Shown here: positions 10,283-19,684 of the stretch, piece by piece
How the letters are laid out: every line of letters starts with the position of its first letter
Numbering within the stretch: the stretch's first letter is position 1
DNA from: Proteles cristata cristata
Lineage: Eukaryota; Chordata; Mammalia; Carnivora; Hyaenidae
Direction of reading: 5' to 3'
NCBI GenBank assembly: GCA_017311185.1
Contig: JAESUZ010004128.1
Span: forward strand, 496,001-560,000
Length of the DNA stretch: 64,000 nucleotides
The notes under the pieces: model-generated
Seen by the model: the letters and a program-made list of their open reading frames with translations, nothing else
Told to the model about the DNA's origin: nothing
The model's database searches: none
Position numbers and translations under genes: made by a program

Positions 10283-10948
10283 AGAATATATAAAGAACTG
10301 TTGCATCAAAAAGAAGACAGACGACACAATGGAAAAATGGGTCAAAGACTTGCAGAGGGCATTTACAACAGAAGATATACGAATAGCTGACAAAAAGATG
10401 GTCAAGATCATTAGTAATCAGGGAAATACTAACTAAAACCCCAGTGAGATGCGACCACACTGCCACTAGAGTGAGTGAATTACAGGGGTGGACAATATGC
10501 TTCGTATTGCTGCTGGTGAGGGTGTGAAGCAATAGACTGCTGGTAGGGATGTAAACTGGGTTGGGGTATAAAAACAGTTTGAAAAACTGACAGTATCTAG
10601 TATCTAGTATCTAAAAATATACTGGTTCCATTATCCAGCGGTCTCACTCCTGGGCATCCAATGGAAACATGGCTTAGGTTTGTCAAAAGATGGGAATAAG
10701 AATACTAATATTAGCATTATTCTTAAGAGTCCCACACTAGAAAATAACTCAAATGTCCTTCAAAAGTGAAACAGATCAATGAACCATGTTGTGTTAACAC
10801 AAAGGAACACGGGGCAGTGTTGAAAAATCACGAGTGACAACACGCAACAAGGAGTGAGTCTCAAAAAAATAATGCTCAACTAGAGAACCAGATGCAAAGA
10901 ATATGTACTAGATAATGCCATACAAAGTTCAAAAAAAGGCTCAGTGAA

Positions 10949-11281
10949 AACAGTTGACCCTTGAACAAGATATGGGTTGGGGTGCTGACCGCCCCCATAT
11001 GGTTGAAAATCCACCTATAATTTGACTCTCTCCAAACTTAGCAGCCTACTGTTGACTGCTTGCCTCACCAATAGCATCAACAGTCGATGCACACATATTT
11101 TTAATGCTACATGTACTAAATACTGTATTCTTACAATAGAGTAATAAGCTAGAGGAAAAATAATATTAAGAGCATCATAAGAGAAAATACCTTCAGAGTA
11201 CTATCTATCCTGTATCAAAAAAAAATCCATGTATAAGTTGACTTAAGCAGTTCAAACCACTTGCTCAGGGGGTCAACTGTA
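10949..11281 (+). mobile_element. Non-autonomous Tc1/mariner-Tigger-like DNA transposon
   Basis: A 333-bp element with terminal inverted repeats: the left end is CAGTTGACCCTTGAACAA and the right end GCTCAGGGGGTCAACTG. No transposase is encoded. It interrupts L1 3'UTR sequence, so it is younger than that L1. The exact family name is not certain. Confidence 0.75.
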
Positions 11282-11392
11282 TACGGTTTGAGAACTTAAA
11301 AGAGCGGTTAGTTACCTCTGGGAGTAAAGCCTGGGAGAAAGCAAGAGAAGCCTTACAGACAGGAGCTGAAATTATCCTATATCTTGATCTAA

Positions 11393-11602
11393 AGCAGTGG
11401 TGAGCAATCTGGCCCCCCAGAAAACGTTTGGCAGTGTCTGGAGACATTTTTTCATGGTCACATCTAGGGAAGGGTGCTCTTGGCATCTAGGGGGAGATGG
11501 CAGGGATGTCGCTCAATACCCTACAATGCACGGGACAGCCCCCAAAACGGGGATATTCAGTCCAAAATGTCAGTGACGCCGAGGTTGAGAAATGCTGTTC
11601 TA
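11393..11602 (+). mobile_element. MER5-like hAT-Charlie element
   Basis: Closely follows the MER5A consensus: GGCCCCCCAGAAAACGTTTG, GCAGTGTCTGGAGACATTTT, CCTACAATGCACGGGACAGC, AATGTCAGTGACGCCGAGG, TTGAGAAATGCTG. It is a second DNA transposon in the same L1 3'UTR. Confidence 0.9.
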
Positions 11603-11722
11603 GATGATATGTAGTTACACAGGGGGTATATTCATGTAAGGTTTACCAAGTTGTACATTTAAGACGTGTACACTTTACTGTAAGTTATAACTTAAATAAA
11701 CAAAGGTAAAAGTGATAATGAA

Positions 11723-11925
11723 GGGGGCGCCTGGGTGGCTCAGTCGGTTAAGCGTCCGACTTTCGCTTAGGTCATGATCTCGCGGTTCGTGGGTTCGAGC
11801 CCTGCGTCGGGCTCTGTGCTGACTGCCAGCTCAGAGCCTGGAGCCTGTTTCAGAGTCTGTGATTCCCTCTCTCTGACCCTCCCCTCACGCTCTCTCTCTC
11901 TCTCTCTCCTAGAAATAAAAAAAAA
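11723..11925 (+). mobile_element. Young felid SINE, plus strand
   Basis: Head GGGGCGCCTGGGTGGCTCAG, diagnostic GACTGCCAGCTCAGAGCCTG and tail CTAGAAATAAAAAAAAAAAA. A perfect 15-bp duplication (aaaagtgataatgaa) lies at 11708-11722 and 11926-11940. Confidence 0.97.
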
Positions 11926-11940
11926 AAAAGTGATAATGAA

Positions 11941-12279
11941 AGTCACAAAAGGACGTTTAGCTCCTCATTGAACTTTAGTAAACTTCTGCAGAAACTTTGT
12001 CTCAGTGTTATAAATTGTCTAATTCATTAGCATCTACAAGACCTGCATTTCCCAGGAATTACATTCAGTCAGGAAGAAGAACGGAACTCTTTATGTACCA
12101 TTCCCATTAAATGCCCAGAAGCATCTACACTTTCCTATAGAAGAGGATGTATGAATTAGTATCTGGGTTATTGCTAGGAACGGATATTTGTAGAAACACA
12201 ATAAAGGTACAGTTAAAATCTTGGATTGGGAGTAACTTGTTCTGTGAGTGTTCTGCAGGGCGAGCAAACATTTCTAATA
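11941..12279. other. Unassigned DNA
   Basis: No clear repeat or gene signal seen. Confidence 0.35.
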
Positions 12280-12289
12280 AATTTTAGGT

Positions 12290-12838
12290 TGATGAAGGTC
12301 TTGCAATGTGAGTCGTACGTGATGCTGAATGTCACATGATTACAACTGAGCCAATGGTTTTTCTCTCTCTCCCTCTCTCTCTCTCACTGCGGGATTGTGA
12401 GTGGTGTCAATGCGATGTCACATTTCCACCAAATCCTCAAAGGAGGCAAAAGCAAGTGTCACTGGATAGGTTCCTTGTAAAAATTTCAGGAAAATTGGAA
12501 AAAGATTCCATTGAGCCAATAGCTAGCAGTAATTCCATTAGTGACAGTAAAAGTCATCCTACACGATAACCCTCCTCCCTCCTGTCTCCCTCACACTAGC
12601 CACAAAGGTTTTCAAAGGTAAGTGCAGGTTAAATTTACTTTTCTTTGTATTTCCTTTATTATTTTGTATTATATTATAGTATTGTAATAATTTTTATACA
12701 AATATTTCTGGGTTGTGGAGTGAATCATCTGAGTTTCCGATATTTCTTACGGGGAAATCCTTTTTGATATACAAGTGGTTTGCATTACAAGCATGTTTCC
12801 GGAATGCATTATGCTCGCAAACCAAGGTTTGACTGTAT
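12290..12838 (+). mobile_element. Tigger (pogo-type) DNA transposon remnant
   Basis: Ends with the Tigger-style terminus TGCTCGCAAACCAAGGTTTGACTGTA after CATTACAAGCATGTTTCCGG (positions 12781-12838). Upstream, a short frame around 12336-12569 retains SLDRFLVK, the C-terminal motif typical of Tigger/jerky transposases, so part of an inactivated transposase remains. The 5' half is missing or too diverged. A strong splice donor look-alike, CAAAG|GTAAGT, lies at 12619. Confidence 0.65.
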
Positions 12839-13625
12839 ATGGTAAAGTTTGGGATTTTCTAGGAGCCATCGCAAGATACAGAAAAATATACATGCACTCT
12901 TCAGCAGTAGTCTAAGCTTGGTTCCAAAGGTAATAACTTTTTAGCACCGATTATCAACAAATCAAGAAATCTACTGGTACCTTAAACCCCATTCTTAGTC
13001 CACCCTGAGATGGAAAATTCACTTGTGAAGGTGGCGTAAGGCATAACATTGTATCCACGCTTTCCACTGTCTAGCCGTAAATGCAACAGCTCTCTAAGTT
13101 TACGCTGATCTGGCCAGATAGCCCTAGACGGGAGAGAAGTGCTAGGTGTGGCAGCCTTAGAAACAGCACCACAAGCCTGTGTTCTGGCTCGTCAGCAAAT
13201 ACTGCTCAGTGAGCCTTAGAAGTGATAGGCACAATCAGAGATAAACCAGAGAACAGCGGGCCCTCCTCTACCCCAGGGAGTCAAACTGCTGAGTAACTGC
13301 ACGAGATGCCGTTGTCTAAAATCCAAACATGAATATGTTTTCTAAAAGGACGTTACAGTCTAGAGTAGAATTAAATTAGTAGAAACTGAGCACTTCCAAA
13401 CCGGAACAGTTCACTGGCCTAAAACACCACTGTAATAACTGAAGTAAAACATCACTGGTGGGCGAGAGGGCACAGTACTGTTTCACGAATGATTCCCCAT
13501 GCACAGAGCACGAATCCAATCAGCTGGATTAGAGTCAGGGTGATTTCTTCTATGAATTCATAATCCTATCATATTACCTTGTGCTTTCACTCACATCAAA
13601 CTTCAGTGTGAATGGCTGTTACAGC
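12839..13625. other. Unassigned DNA
   Basis: No recognised repeat, exon or RNA gene. Confidence 0.35.
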
Positions 13626-13639
13626 AGCTTATGCAATTG

Positions 13640-13845
13640 TACTACGAACTGACTCACCCATGCAGGCTTGTCTAAACTCTGCTCAAGGTAAAATTCAGGG
13701 ACCATCTCAGAGAGGGCCAGGGAATCAGTGACTCACACTTATTGTACTAAATGCTAAGCTCTGACTCAGAGTGAACCCTGTTGGTTGCTGACTGACACTG
13801 TAAGTCACTGAACAGAAGAAGGTCATGTTGTGAGTCACCTGGTGG
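13640..13845. promoter_or_regulatory. Cluster of four exact AP-1 heptamers (candidate enhancer)
   Basis: TGACTCA occurs at 13650-13656, 13729-13735 and 13762-13768, and TGAGTCA at 13831-13837. The region is not covered by any recognised repeat. AP-1 (FOS/JUN) and related bZIP factors bind this heptamer. Enhancer activity is inferred from density only. Confidence 0.35.
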
Positions 13846-14360
13846 TACACTGAACACCGATTTGAAATATTCCCAATTGGACAGTGATTCACATTATAAT
13901 CAGATTGGGACTTGACTTGACACATGTGATTTCAAAACTCAGTTCTGCTGAACGGCCTTGGGAGACTGCTACAAAGTCATTCCCTACTCAGTGCCCTGTA
14001 TTTCTGTCTAAGAACACATGGTAGGGGAGGTGCATAGAGGTGCAAAGTCAAGGGTAAGCTATTCAGGTCACGCTCTGGAGAGAACCATGGTTTCCTTCTT
14101 CAAGGATGGAAGCACAGGTCCCAGAAATGCCTTCTGTGGAAGACACATCATTCTTACAAACTTAAATGACTGTGCAAGGCCAGATGCTTACTTGAAAGGT
14201 TCTGCCCTAGAATTCCTAAACTGCTGTGAGGGCTGGACCTTGAGGCTACCAGCTCCATCTGTCCGTGGAAGGTGAATGTCATTAGTCATTAGACTGCCAC
14301 TTGTAGAAATGAAAGAACTGTGGGATTTTAGGATTGATATTCAAGTGCCTGGAATGGAAA
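13846..14360. other. Unassigned DNA
   Basis: An 85-codon open frame at 14018-14275 has no recognisable domain. No repeat family recognised. Confidence 0.35.
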
Positions 14361-14375
14361 CCATTTATTTATTTA

Positions 14376-14599
14376 TTTTAAAAAAATTTTTTAATGCTTT
14401 ATTTCCGAGAGAGAGAGTGAGCGAGAGAGAGCAGGGGAGGGTCAGAGAAAGAGGGAGACACAGAATCCGAAGACAGGCTCCAGGCTCTGAGCTGTCAGCA
14501 CAGAGCCTGATGTGGGGCTGGAACCCACAGAGTGTGAGATCATGACCTGAGCTGAAGTCGGACACTCAACCCAACCAACTGAGCCACCCAGGCACCCCA
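14376..14599 (-). mobile_element. Carnivore SINE, minus strand
   Basis: Complete element from the tail (TTTTTTAATGCTTTATTTCC) to GAGCCACCCAGGCACCCC. The near-duplication GGAAACCATTTA / GGGAACCATTTA flanks it. Confidence 0.92.
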
Positions 14600-15070
14600 T
14601 ATGGGAACCATTTAAAAGAGACTGCATTAAAATCAGAAGGCTTATTTTCTCTTTCATGCTTGCTTGTCCTCAAAACCTGGAATAATAAAATCTCCTTCCT
14701 ATGTAACTTTGAAGGCCTTAAGTTCTCTTAAGACAGAGATTTTAAGAATTTATAAAAAGCTCAAAAGTGATTTCTAAGGTAAAACTGCTCCAAGGGATTA
14801 ACAGAATATGCAACCAAATGCAGCCTTCAGCGAGACCCTGAATTCCAATGCTGTAGCTTGATCTGTGACCTTAGCTTACCTTAGGTAAGTTATGAGGTTC
14901 TACCTCCTACTGTGAGACACCTCCATCAAGCTATGGGACAGCAGCAGCCAAATTACTGCCTGGTCTTTCTTATGTTGTATATAACACATGGCTTCCAGTT
15001 TCCTATCTGTTAAAGGTTCAACACTCTGTAAACAGGTGAACATCAGTGTGGTTATCTAGGAGCCCAAGGG
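14600..15070. other. Unassigned DNA
   Basis: No recognised repeat. It contains the near-palindromic double splice-donor-like sequence at 14873-14891 described in the findings. Confidence 0.35.
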
Positions 15071-15074
15071 AGCA

Positions 15075-15195
15075 GGTCAGAAGGCCTAATTTGAATTCTA
15101 TCTGGGGCCCTCTTTCAGTGGAGATCTTCAGTAGAGAACTCCATCCTCTCTGAATGTTTCCTCAGCTGTAAAGTGAAGGAATCGGACTTTTAACA
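15075..15195 (+). mobile_element. MIR SINE fragment
   Basis: Contains ATTTGAATTCTATCTGGGGC, CATCCTCTCTGAATGTTTCC and TCAGCTGTAAAGTGAAGG, the MIR core in plus orientation. Confidence 0.6.
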
Positions 15196-15229
15196 TCCTA
15201 TGTATTTTTTATTTCTTTTTTTAAAATTA

Positions 15230-15265
15230 TTTTTTAAATATTTTTTAAATGTTTTATTTATTTCT

Positions 15266-15297
<32 letters not shown>

Positions 15298-15475
15298 GAC
15301 AGTATGAACACGGGAGGGTGAGAGAGAGAGAGGGAGATACAGAATCTGAAACAGGCTCCAGGCTCTGAGCTGGCTGTCAGCACAGAGCCCAACGCGGGGC
15401 TCGAACCCTCGAACTGTGAGATCATGACCTGAGCCGAAGTCAGATGCTTAACCAACTGAGCCACCCAGGCGTCCC
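15230..15475 (-). mobile_element. Carnivore SINE, minus strand
   Basis: Complete element with a long GA body, CCAACGCGGGGCTCGAACCC and the head complement GAGCCACCCAGGCGTCCC. Confidence 0.93.
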
Positions 15476-15583
15476 TCTTTCTTTCTTCTTAAAGTGATCT
15501 CTGTGACCAATTTGGGGCCCAAACTCCCAACCCAAAGATCAAGAGTTGCACACTCTAGGGACTGAACCAGCCAGGCGCCCCAA
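15476..15583 (-). mobile_element. Older short SINEC-type element
   Basis: Abuts the previous SINE: GGGGCCCAAACTCCCAACCC, AAGAGTTGCACACTCTAGGG, CCAGCCAGGCGCCCC. It lacks the long GA/CT body, as the older subfamily does. Confidence 0.8.
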
Positions 15584-16050
15584 TTTTTCTATATTCTTTA
15601 TATTAAGCATATTTTGGCTAAACTGCTCATAATCATCTTCGGGAAGTCAGCATTTCTAGCTCCCAATAGAAGTTTCCAGATCCTCTTATGCATAATTGAC
15701 CTGATGCAATATTTTAAGGCAGATATTAGCTTTTCTGTATATACTATGACCTAGTGTGTACTTTTAATATGTTTTACAAAGTGAATATTTTGAAGGTTAG
15801 AGATAATTTTCTTAAAATGCTGTTTGAAATGTGTATGGAAATACTCATTATTATTTGAAAGAGTTCAGATGATGTAGAAATGCATCGTATTTAAAATGTA
15901 CATACCAACACGGAAAATATTTACTGGTTTTCTAATTTTGGTGATGGACATCTTCTGTTTCATTACATACACTCTTTATAGCTCACCAATAAAATGCATT
16001 TCGTTCCTCATCTTTTTATATAGTATCCTGAAGGCAACTTAGCCAAGTTA
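15584..16050. other. AT-rich unassigned DNA
   Basis: No recognised feature. Confidence 0.35.
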
Positions 16051-16059
16051 GCATACACA

Positions 16060-16280
16060 GTAATAGTAATAACAGCTTTTATTTGGTATGTGACAGAGCT
16101 CTGCTGTATTAATTTACGGAATGCTGGCAGCTACCCTATCAAGTAGAGCTTTTTTCTAATCCTCATAGTGCAGATGACAGAACAAAGTCACTAAACGTAA
16201 AGTAACTTGCCTGAGGTCACACACCTAGGCTGGGATTTGAATTCGACAGTTTCAGAGCCCAGGACTCTGATCTATCAGGC
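16060..16280 (-). mobile_element. MIR SINE
   Basis: Nearly full antisense MIR: GTAATAACAGCTTTTATTTG, AGTGCAGATGACAGAACAAA, AACTTGCCTGAGGTCACACA, CTAGGCTGGGATTTGAATTC, CAGAGCCCAGGACTCTGATC. Confidence 0.85.
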
Positions 16281-16399
16281 AACACTGCCTCTCATATGCG
16301 ATACTGATACGCGACACAAATGATGCCATTTAATGAGAAGTCACGATGAGACACAGTAGAGATTATAAACAAAGGTAATGAGCAAAACCCAGAATTTCC

Positions 16400-16495
16400 A
16401 AATAGAGTCACTATTAAAATGAACCTGCCAAGTCTGGGACTTGAACTCGGGACCCTTGTATAGTCAATTTCATAATCTGGAACCACTAGAAGTAA
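16400..16495 (-). mobile_element. MIR 5' (tRNA-derived) fragment at CpG-island edge
   Basis: The minus strand reads AGTGGTTCCAGATTATG then GAGTTCAAGTCCCAGACTTG, matching the tRNA-related head of MIR including the B-box. It lies immediately left of the CpG island. Confidence 0.5.
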
Positions 16496-16826
16496 AATGA
16501 AGCCAAGCCACGCAGGGAAGGGAAAAGACCCAAGTGGGGTGAATGGGGATTGGTGCAGGGGCTCCCGGCTCCCCCACACGCCAGGCAATACTGGGCCGAG
16601 AGGGCGGGCGGCTGCTTCGGCCGGGCTACGGACGCGAGCACCGCCCCGAAGGCGCCGGCCGCGGTCGGGACGCCCGGCCAACTCCAGCCAGTCCGCCAGG
16701 CTGGGATCGCTGGGGTGCAAAGGAGCGATGGGCCCCGCGGGATTCGGAGAAGCAAAGGAAGGAAGGACAGAGTTCAAGGCTCTCCTCCTCCGGGACGGAA
16801 ACTGCGCTCACGTTCACGGTTCTAAC

Positions 16827-17616
16827 CTGTCCGGCGCGGGCGGCGCGGGTGCAGCAGCAGCGCGCAGGGCTCTCGGCCCGCGCCCCCGCGCCGGCTTCCA
16901 GCACCATCCACCGCCGCGTCCCGCCCGCTGCTCGCGGCGCGCGCAGGCCCTGGCCGCTCGCCGGGATTTTCCTCCGAAACTGGCGAGGCCGGAAAACCCA
17001 CTCTGGCCTCCGAGCACCGCCTACACCTGGGCGCTTCCCCGCCCACTCACCCTCCACGCGCGGCGGGCAGGTGGCGGCGCACAGACCCCCGCCCAGTGCC
17101 CACCGTTTCCCGCCCCCGCCCCCCGGACGCGGCGACGCAGACCCCGCCCCCAAACGCCCACCCGCTCATCGCCCCCCTCCCCGCCCTCGCCTCCCCACAG
17201 TAGGGGGAGGGGAGCGGCCCAGCAACACTGACCACCCTCGGCTCGCCTCCCCGTCCCTTCCCGCCCGCGCGAGGCCCCTCCTGGGTCCCCGGCGCGCCCA
17301 CGCCCCCTTCCAGTCTCCGCAGCCCGGGCGCCCCGACTCGTCCCAACTTACCGCGCGCTGCTCGGCGAGCGCGGAAGACTCACTGGCCGCGCTTCGCTCA
17401 AGAAAAACGCCCGCGGCGCCGGCACCTTAACCGCCTCGGCCAAGGCTGGGGGACAGTTCAGGCCATTATCTGTTCTCCAGAGCTTAAAGGCCGACACCGA
17501 GCCGGACCCTCCGGGGTGCGTGTTCCCGCGCCCACTTCCTGCGTCCCCCGCCTGAGTTGCGCTTTTCGTAAACGGAGGTTCTGCGAGTCGGGGAGTGTCT
17601 GCTTTGCCTTCTCACC
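16827..17616 (-). other. Candidate alternative minus-strand first-exon donors
   Basis: On the minus strand, good donor sites end putative exons at 17616 (GCAG|GTGAGA), 17352 (GCGCG|GTAAGT), 17051 (GAGG|GTGAGT) and 16827 (GACAG|GTTAGA). All lie in the CpG island, where several start sites per gene are common. These are inferred from consensus only; without transcripts it is unknown which are used. Confidence 0.4.
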
Positions 17617-18086
17617 TGCGCCCCAACTGCCGGCCTCCAGCGCCCCGCCGCTTCCTCGTCCTTCTCCCCACCTGGTGACAGTGCCGACGCGCCCACCGCC
17701 CGAGCTCCCCACACGTGCTTCGGGGGTCAGCTACACTCCCGCGCCCTCTACCCACTCACTGACCTCAGGCCACAAAGGCGGAATCGTGCGGACGCCTGGG
17801 CGGACCCGGCAGAAACTGATCCCGGAGGCAGGACGCCCCCCTGAAGGCCCAGTCACACCCTAAGCCCATGCACGCCCACAGTGCGCACCCCCACAATGCG
17901 CAGTGACTAACCTACGCGGCTGGACCGGCCGAGGCGGCGACCGACCCGCACCCGCTCCCGCCACCGCGGCGACAACGAGGGTCCAGGTCCTGAGCGCGTG
18001 CCCCGCCCGGTCCCGGCCACTTCCCACCCCGAGGCCTTAGGGGGAGTCCGAGAGGGGGCAGGGGGTCGGGGGTGCGGGGTACTCAC

Positions 18087-18155
18087 GGTTCCACCGTCCG
18101 CCGGGCGAGCCCGAGGGGAAGCTCCGGCCCGCTCGCCTCCCTCGGCCGTGCGCAT
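18087..18155 (-). other. Candidate minus-strand first coding exon segment
   Basis: The minus strand carries an ATG at 18155 followed by 23 uninterrupted codons, starting MRTAEGGERAG, and ends at 18087 in a near-perfect donor (GGAACC|GTGAGTACC) exactly on a codon boundary. The residues are rich in Gly, Ala, Arg and Pro, so they may be translated 5'UTR. The ATG overlaps an NRF1-like motif, which argues that transcription could start at or below it. I do not recognise the peptide. Confidence 0.3.
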
Positions 18156-18160
18156 GCGTC
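18149..18160. promoter_or_regulatory. NRF1-like site
   Basis: TGCGCATGCGTC matches the core of the palindromic NRF1 motif (GCGCATGCG), a common activator element in CpG-island promoters. Confidence 0.6.
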
Positions 18161-18169
18161 CCGCGGGTG

Positions 18170-18188
18170 CCTTATTTTTTATTACAAT
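18170..18188 (-). promoter_or_regulatory. AT-rich, TATA-like block inside the CpG island
   Basis: The minus strand reads TGTAATAAAAAATAAGG, the only AT-rich block in this part of the island. If it acts as a TATA-like element on the minus strand, the start would fall near 18140-18145, inside the candidate first exon. Speculative. Confidence 0.25.
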
Positions 18189-19090
18189 ACCAACTGGTGG
18201 CTCTACTACGTCCGCGGTCGCCCTTCCCGGTTTTTCTCTTCCTCCGGCTCGGTCTTTCCTCCCGCCGTCTCTCCCTCCCTCACGCTCCCTCTGCTCGCCC
18301 CCCCCCCTCCCTCCTCGCGGGCCGGGCTATCCGGGTCTCGCCTCGCTCTGGCGGCGGCGCGCTCCACTGCGGCGGGGGCCGGGGGTCGCCCCGGGCTCCA
18401 GGCCGGACGCAGTCCGCGGCGGGACTGTAGCCCCTCCTCCGGGCCCGGGATCAGGCAGAATCCGGAGTGTGGGCGCGTCGCCCCGCGAGCGCGGACGGCG
18501 TCTGCAAAGCCCCTCTGCGCGCCCTCCGCCCCGGCGCGCGGGGGCCGGGCGAGACTCGGCTGCGCGGGGACGCGTGCTCAGGTCTTGTGAATGAAGGAGG
18601 GCGGAGGGAGGAGCGAGTGCGGGTGTGCTGCGGGCGCGCCCCCAGCCGAGGGGGCGCCGCGTCCCTGGGGAGTCCACGCCGTGGATGACCCCGCCCTGGA
18701 GGCCTGCCCCCTACCTTCCCCCCTGCCCCGGGGGCTTCTCCGAGCTCTGCCCCGCCCCCCCCTGCGCAGTTTCAGCCCCCGCTGGTCCCTCTCTGGAAAG
18801 GGGTTCCACGCCCTCTTCCTGCCGCGGTGGCCGGCGCCGAGGTGGGGGCGGGGCGGCTAACTCCGGATTCCGGATCCCGCTGGGACCCCAGGCAGCCGCC
18901 TTGCGTCCCCCGGGGCTCCGAAGTCCGGGAACAGGGAGAGCCCTGGGGGGGGGTGTTGCCGCCCAGCCTGCGGGCGGAGAGCGCCGAGGGCCCCTCCACA
19001 CCCCGCCGCGCGCCCCCGGGAGCGAGGCGCTGACGGACGCGGCGCCCTGAGCCGGAGCTCGGAGGGCTCAACTGAAGCTGGAAGCTGACC

Positions 19091-19115
19091 TGACTCAAAA
19101 ATAACATCACGTCAT
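19091..19115 (+). promoter_or_regulatory. AP-1 site next to a CRE-like site
   Basis: TGACTCA at 19091-19097 is followed 10 bases later by ATCACGTCAT, close to a CRE/ATF element. It lies about 350-590 bases upstream of the plus-strand donors at 19445 and 19684, in a position suited to a core-proximal promoter. Confidence 0.45.
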
Positions 19116-19119
19116 TTCC

Positions 19120-19684
19120 TCCGCGGCCTCCGGAGCTCGCGGGCGCCGAGAGGGCAGGGGAGTGGGAGCGCGAGGAGGGGGCGGGGGCGCGTCTCGGGCC
19201 GGCTTGGAGGAGGGGGGCTGGGCGACACGCCGAGAGCGCGAGCTTGAGAAGCAGCCTCTGCAAGGGCCAGGGCTCCCTCCCTCCCTCATTGATCCGGGAA
19301 AGAAATGACCCAGGGAAAAGTAGCTTCGAGGGTCTCCTGCGGAAAGGGGGCGTCAGGCGAGGCGCGGGCGCCTTTTCCTTGAGCGCCTTCCCGCCAGAAC
19401 CCTCCGCCGCCGCCGGCGCCTCCCCGCGCCGCGTGCTGGCCCGGCGTGAGTGGGTCAAGCGGAGGTCGGGAGGGAGCGGGGGACCGGGTGAGGCCGGGGT
19501 ACTGGCGCGCTCGGCCCCGCGCTGGCATCCTCTGTCCCGGGCGGGGGCCCCCTAGGGGGCTAGGCGGTGCCGCAGCCGCCTCGCGCCGGAGAGGGGACCC
19601 AGCCTCTGGCCGGGCGCGAGCGGGAAGCCGGAGGGAGAAGTGCGGGCGCCGCTGGGGAGCCCCAGAAGGGGGTCGCCGGAGAAG
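19120..19684 (+). other. Candidate plus-strand first exon(s)
   Basis: Plus-strand donors end putative exons at 19445 (CCGGC|GTGAGT), 19487 (ACCGG|GTGAGG) and 19684 (GGAGAAG|GTGAGAG, the best). The start is not definable from sequence. No ATG here opens a frame that I recognise, so it is probably a non-coding first exon. Confidence 0.35.

Larger units (their letters stand above)
10283..11707 (+). mobile_element. Old L1 ORF2 3' end and 3'UTR, interrupted by two DNA transposons
   Basis: Old L1 3' landmarks appear in order: AGAATATATAAAGAACTG, GGGCATTTACAACAGAAGAT, TCACTCCTGGGCATCCAATG, AACTCAAATGTCCTTCAAAA, TACAAAGTTCAAAAAAAGG, then after two insertions GTTAGTTACCTCTGGGAG and CCAAGTTGTACATTTAAGACG with a final AATAAA. 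The reading frame is destroyed. Confidence 0.85.

Noticed and set aside
14018..14275. 85-codon plus-strand open frame
   Set aside because: No domain, no splice context, and length is within chance expectation.
16423..16495. Possible degenerate tRNA gene on the minus strand beside the CpG island
   Set aside because: The T-arm pairs poorly and the acceptor stem does not close; it fits the tRNA-derived head of MIR better.
16497..17430. Long plus-strand open frames of 244 and 295 codons in the CpG island
   Set aside because: Overlapping frames of similar length occur on both strands. The predicted proteins are Pro/Arg/Ala-rich with no domain, and stop codons are simply rare in such GC-rich DNA.
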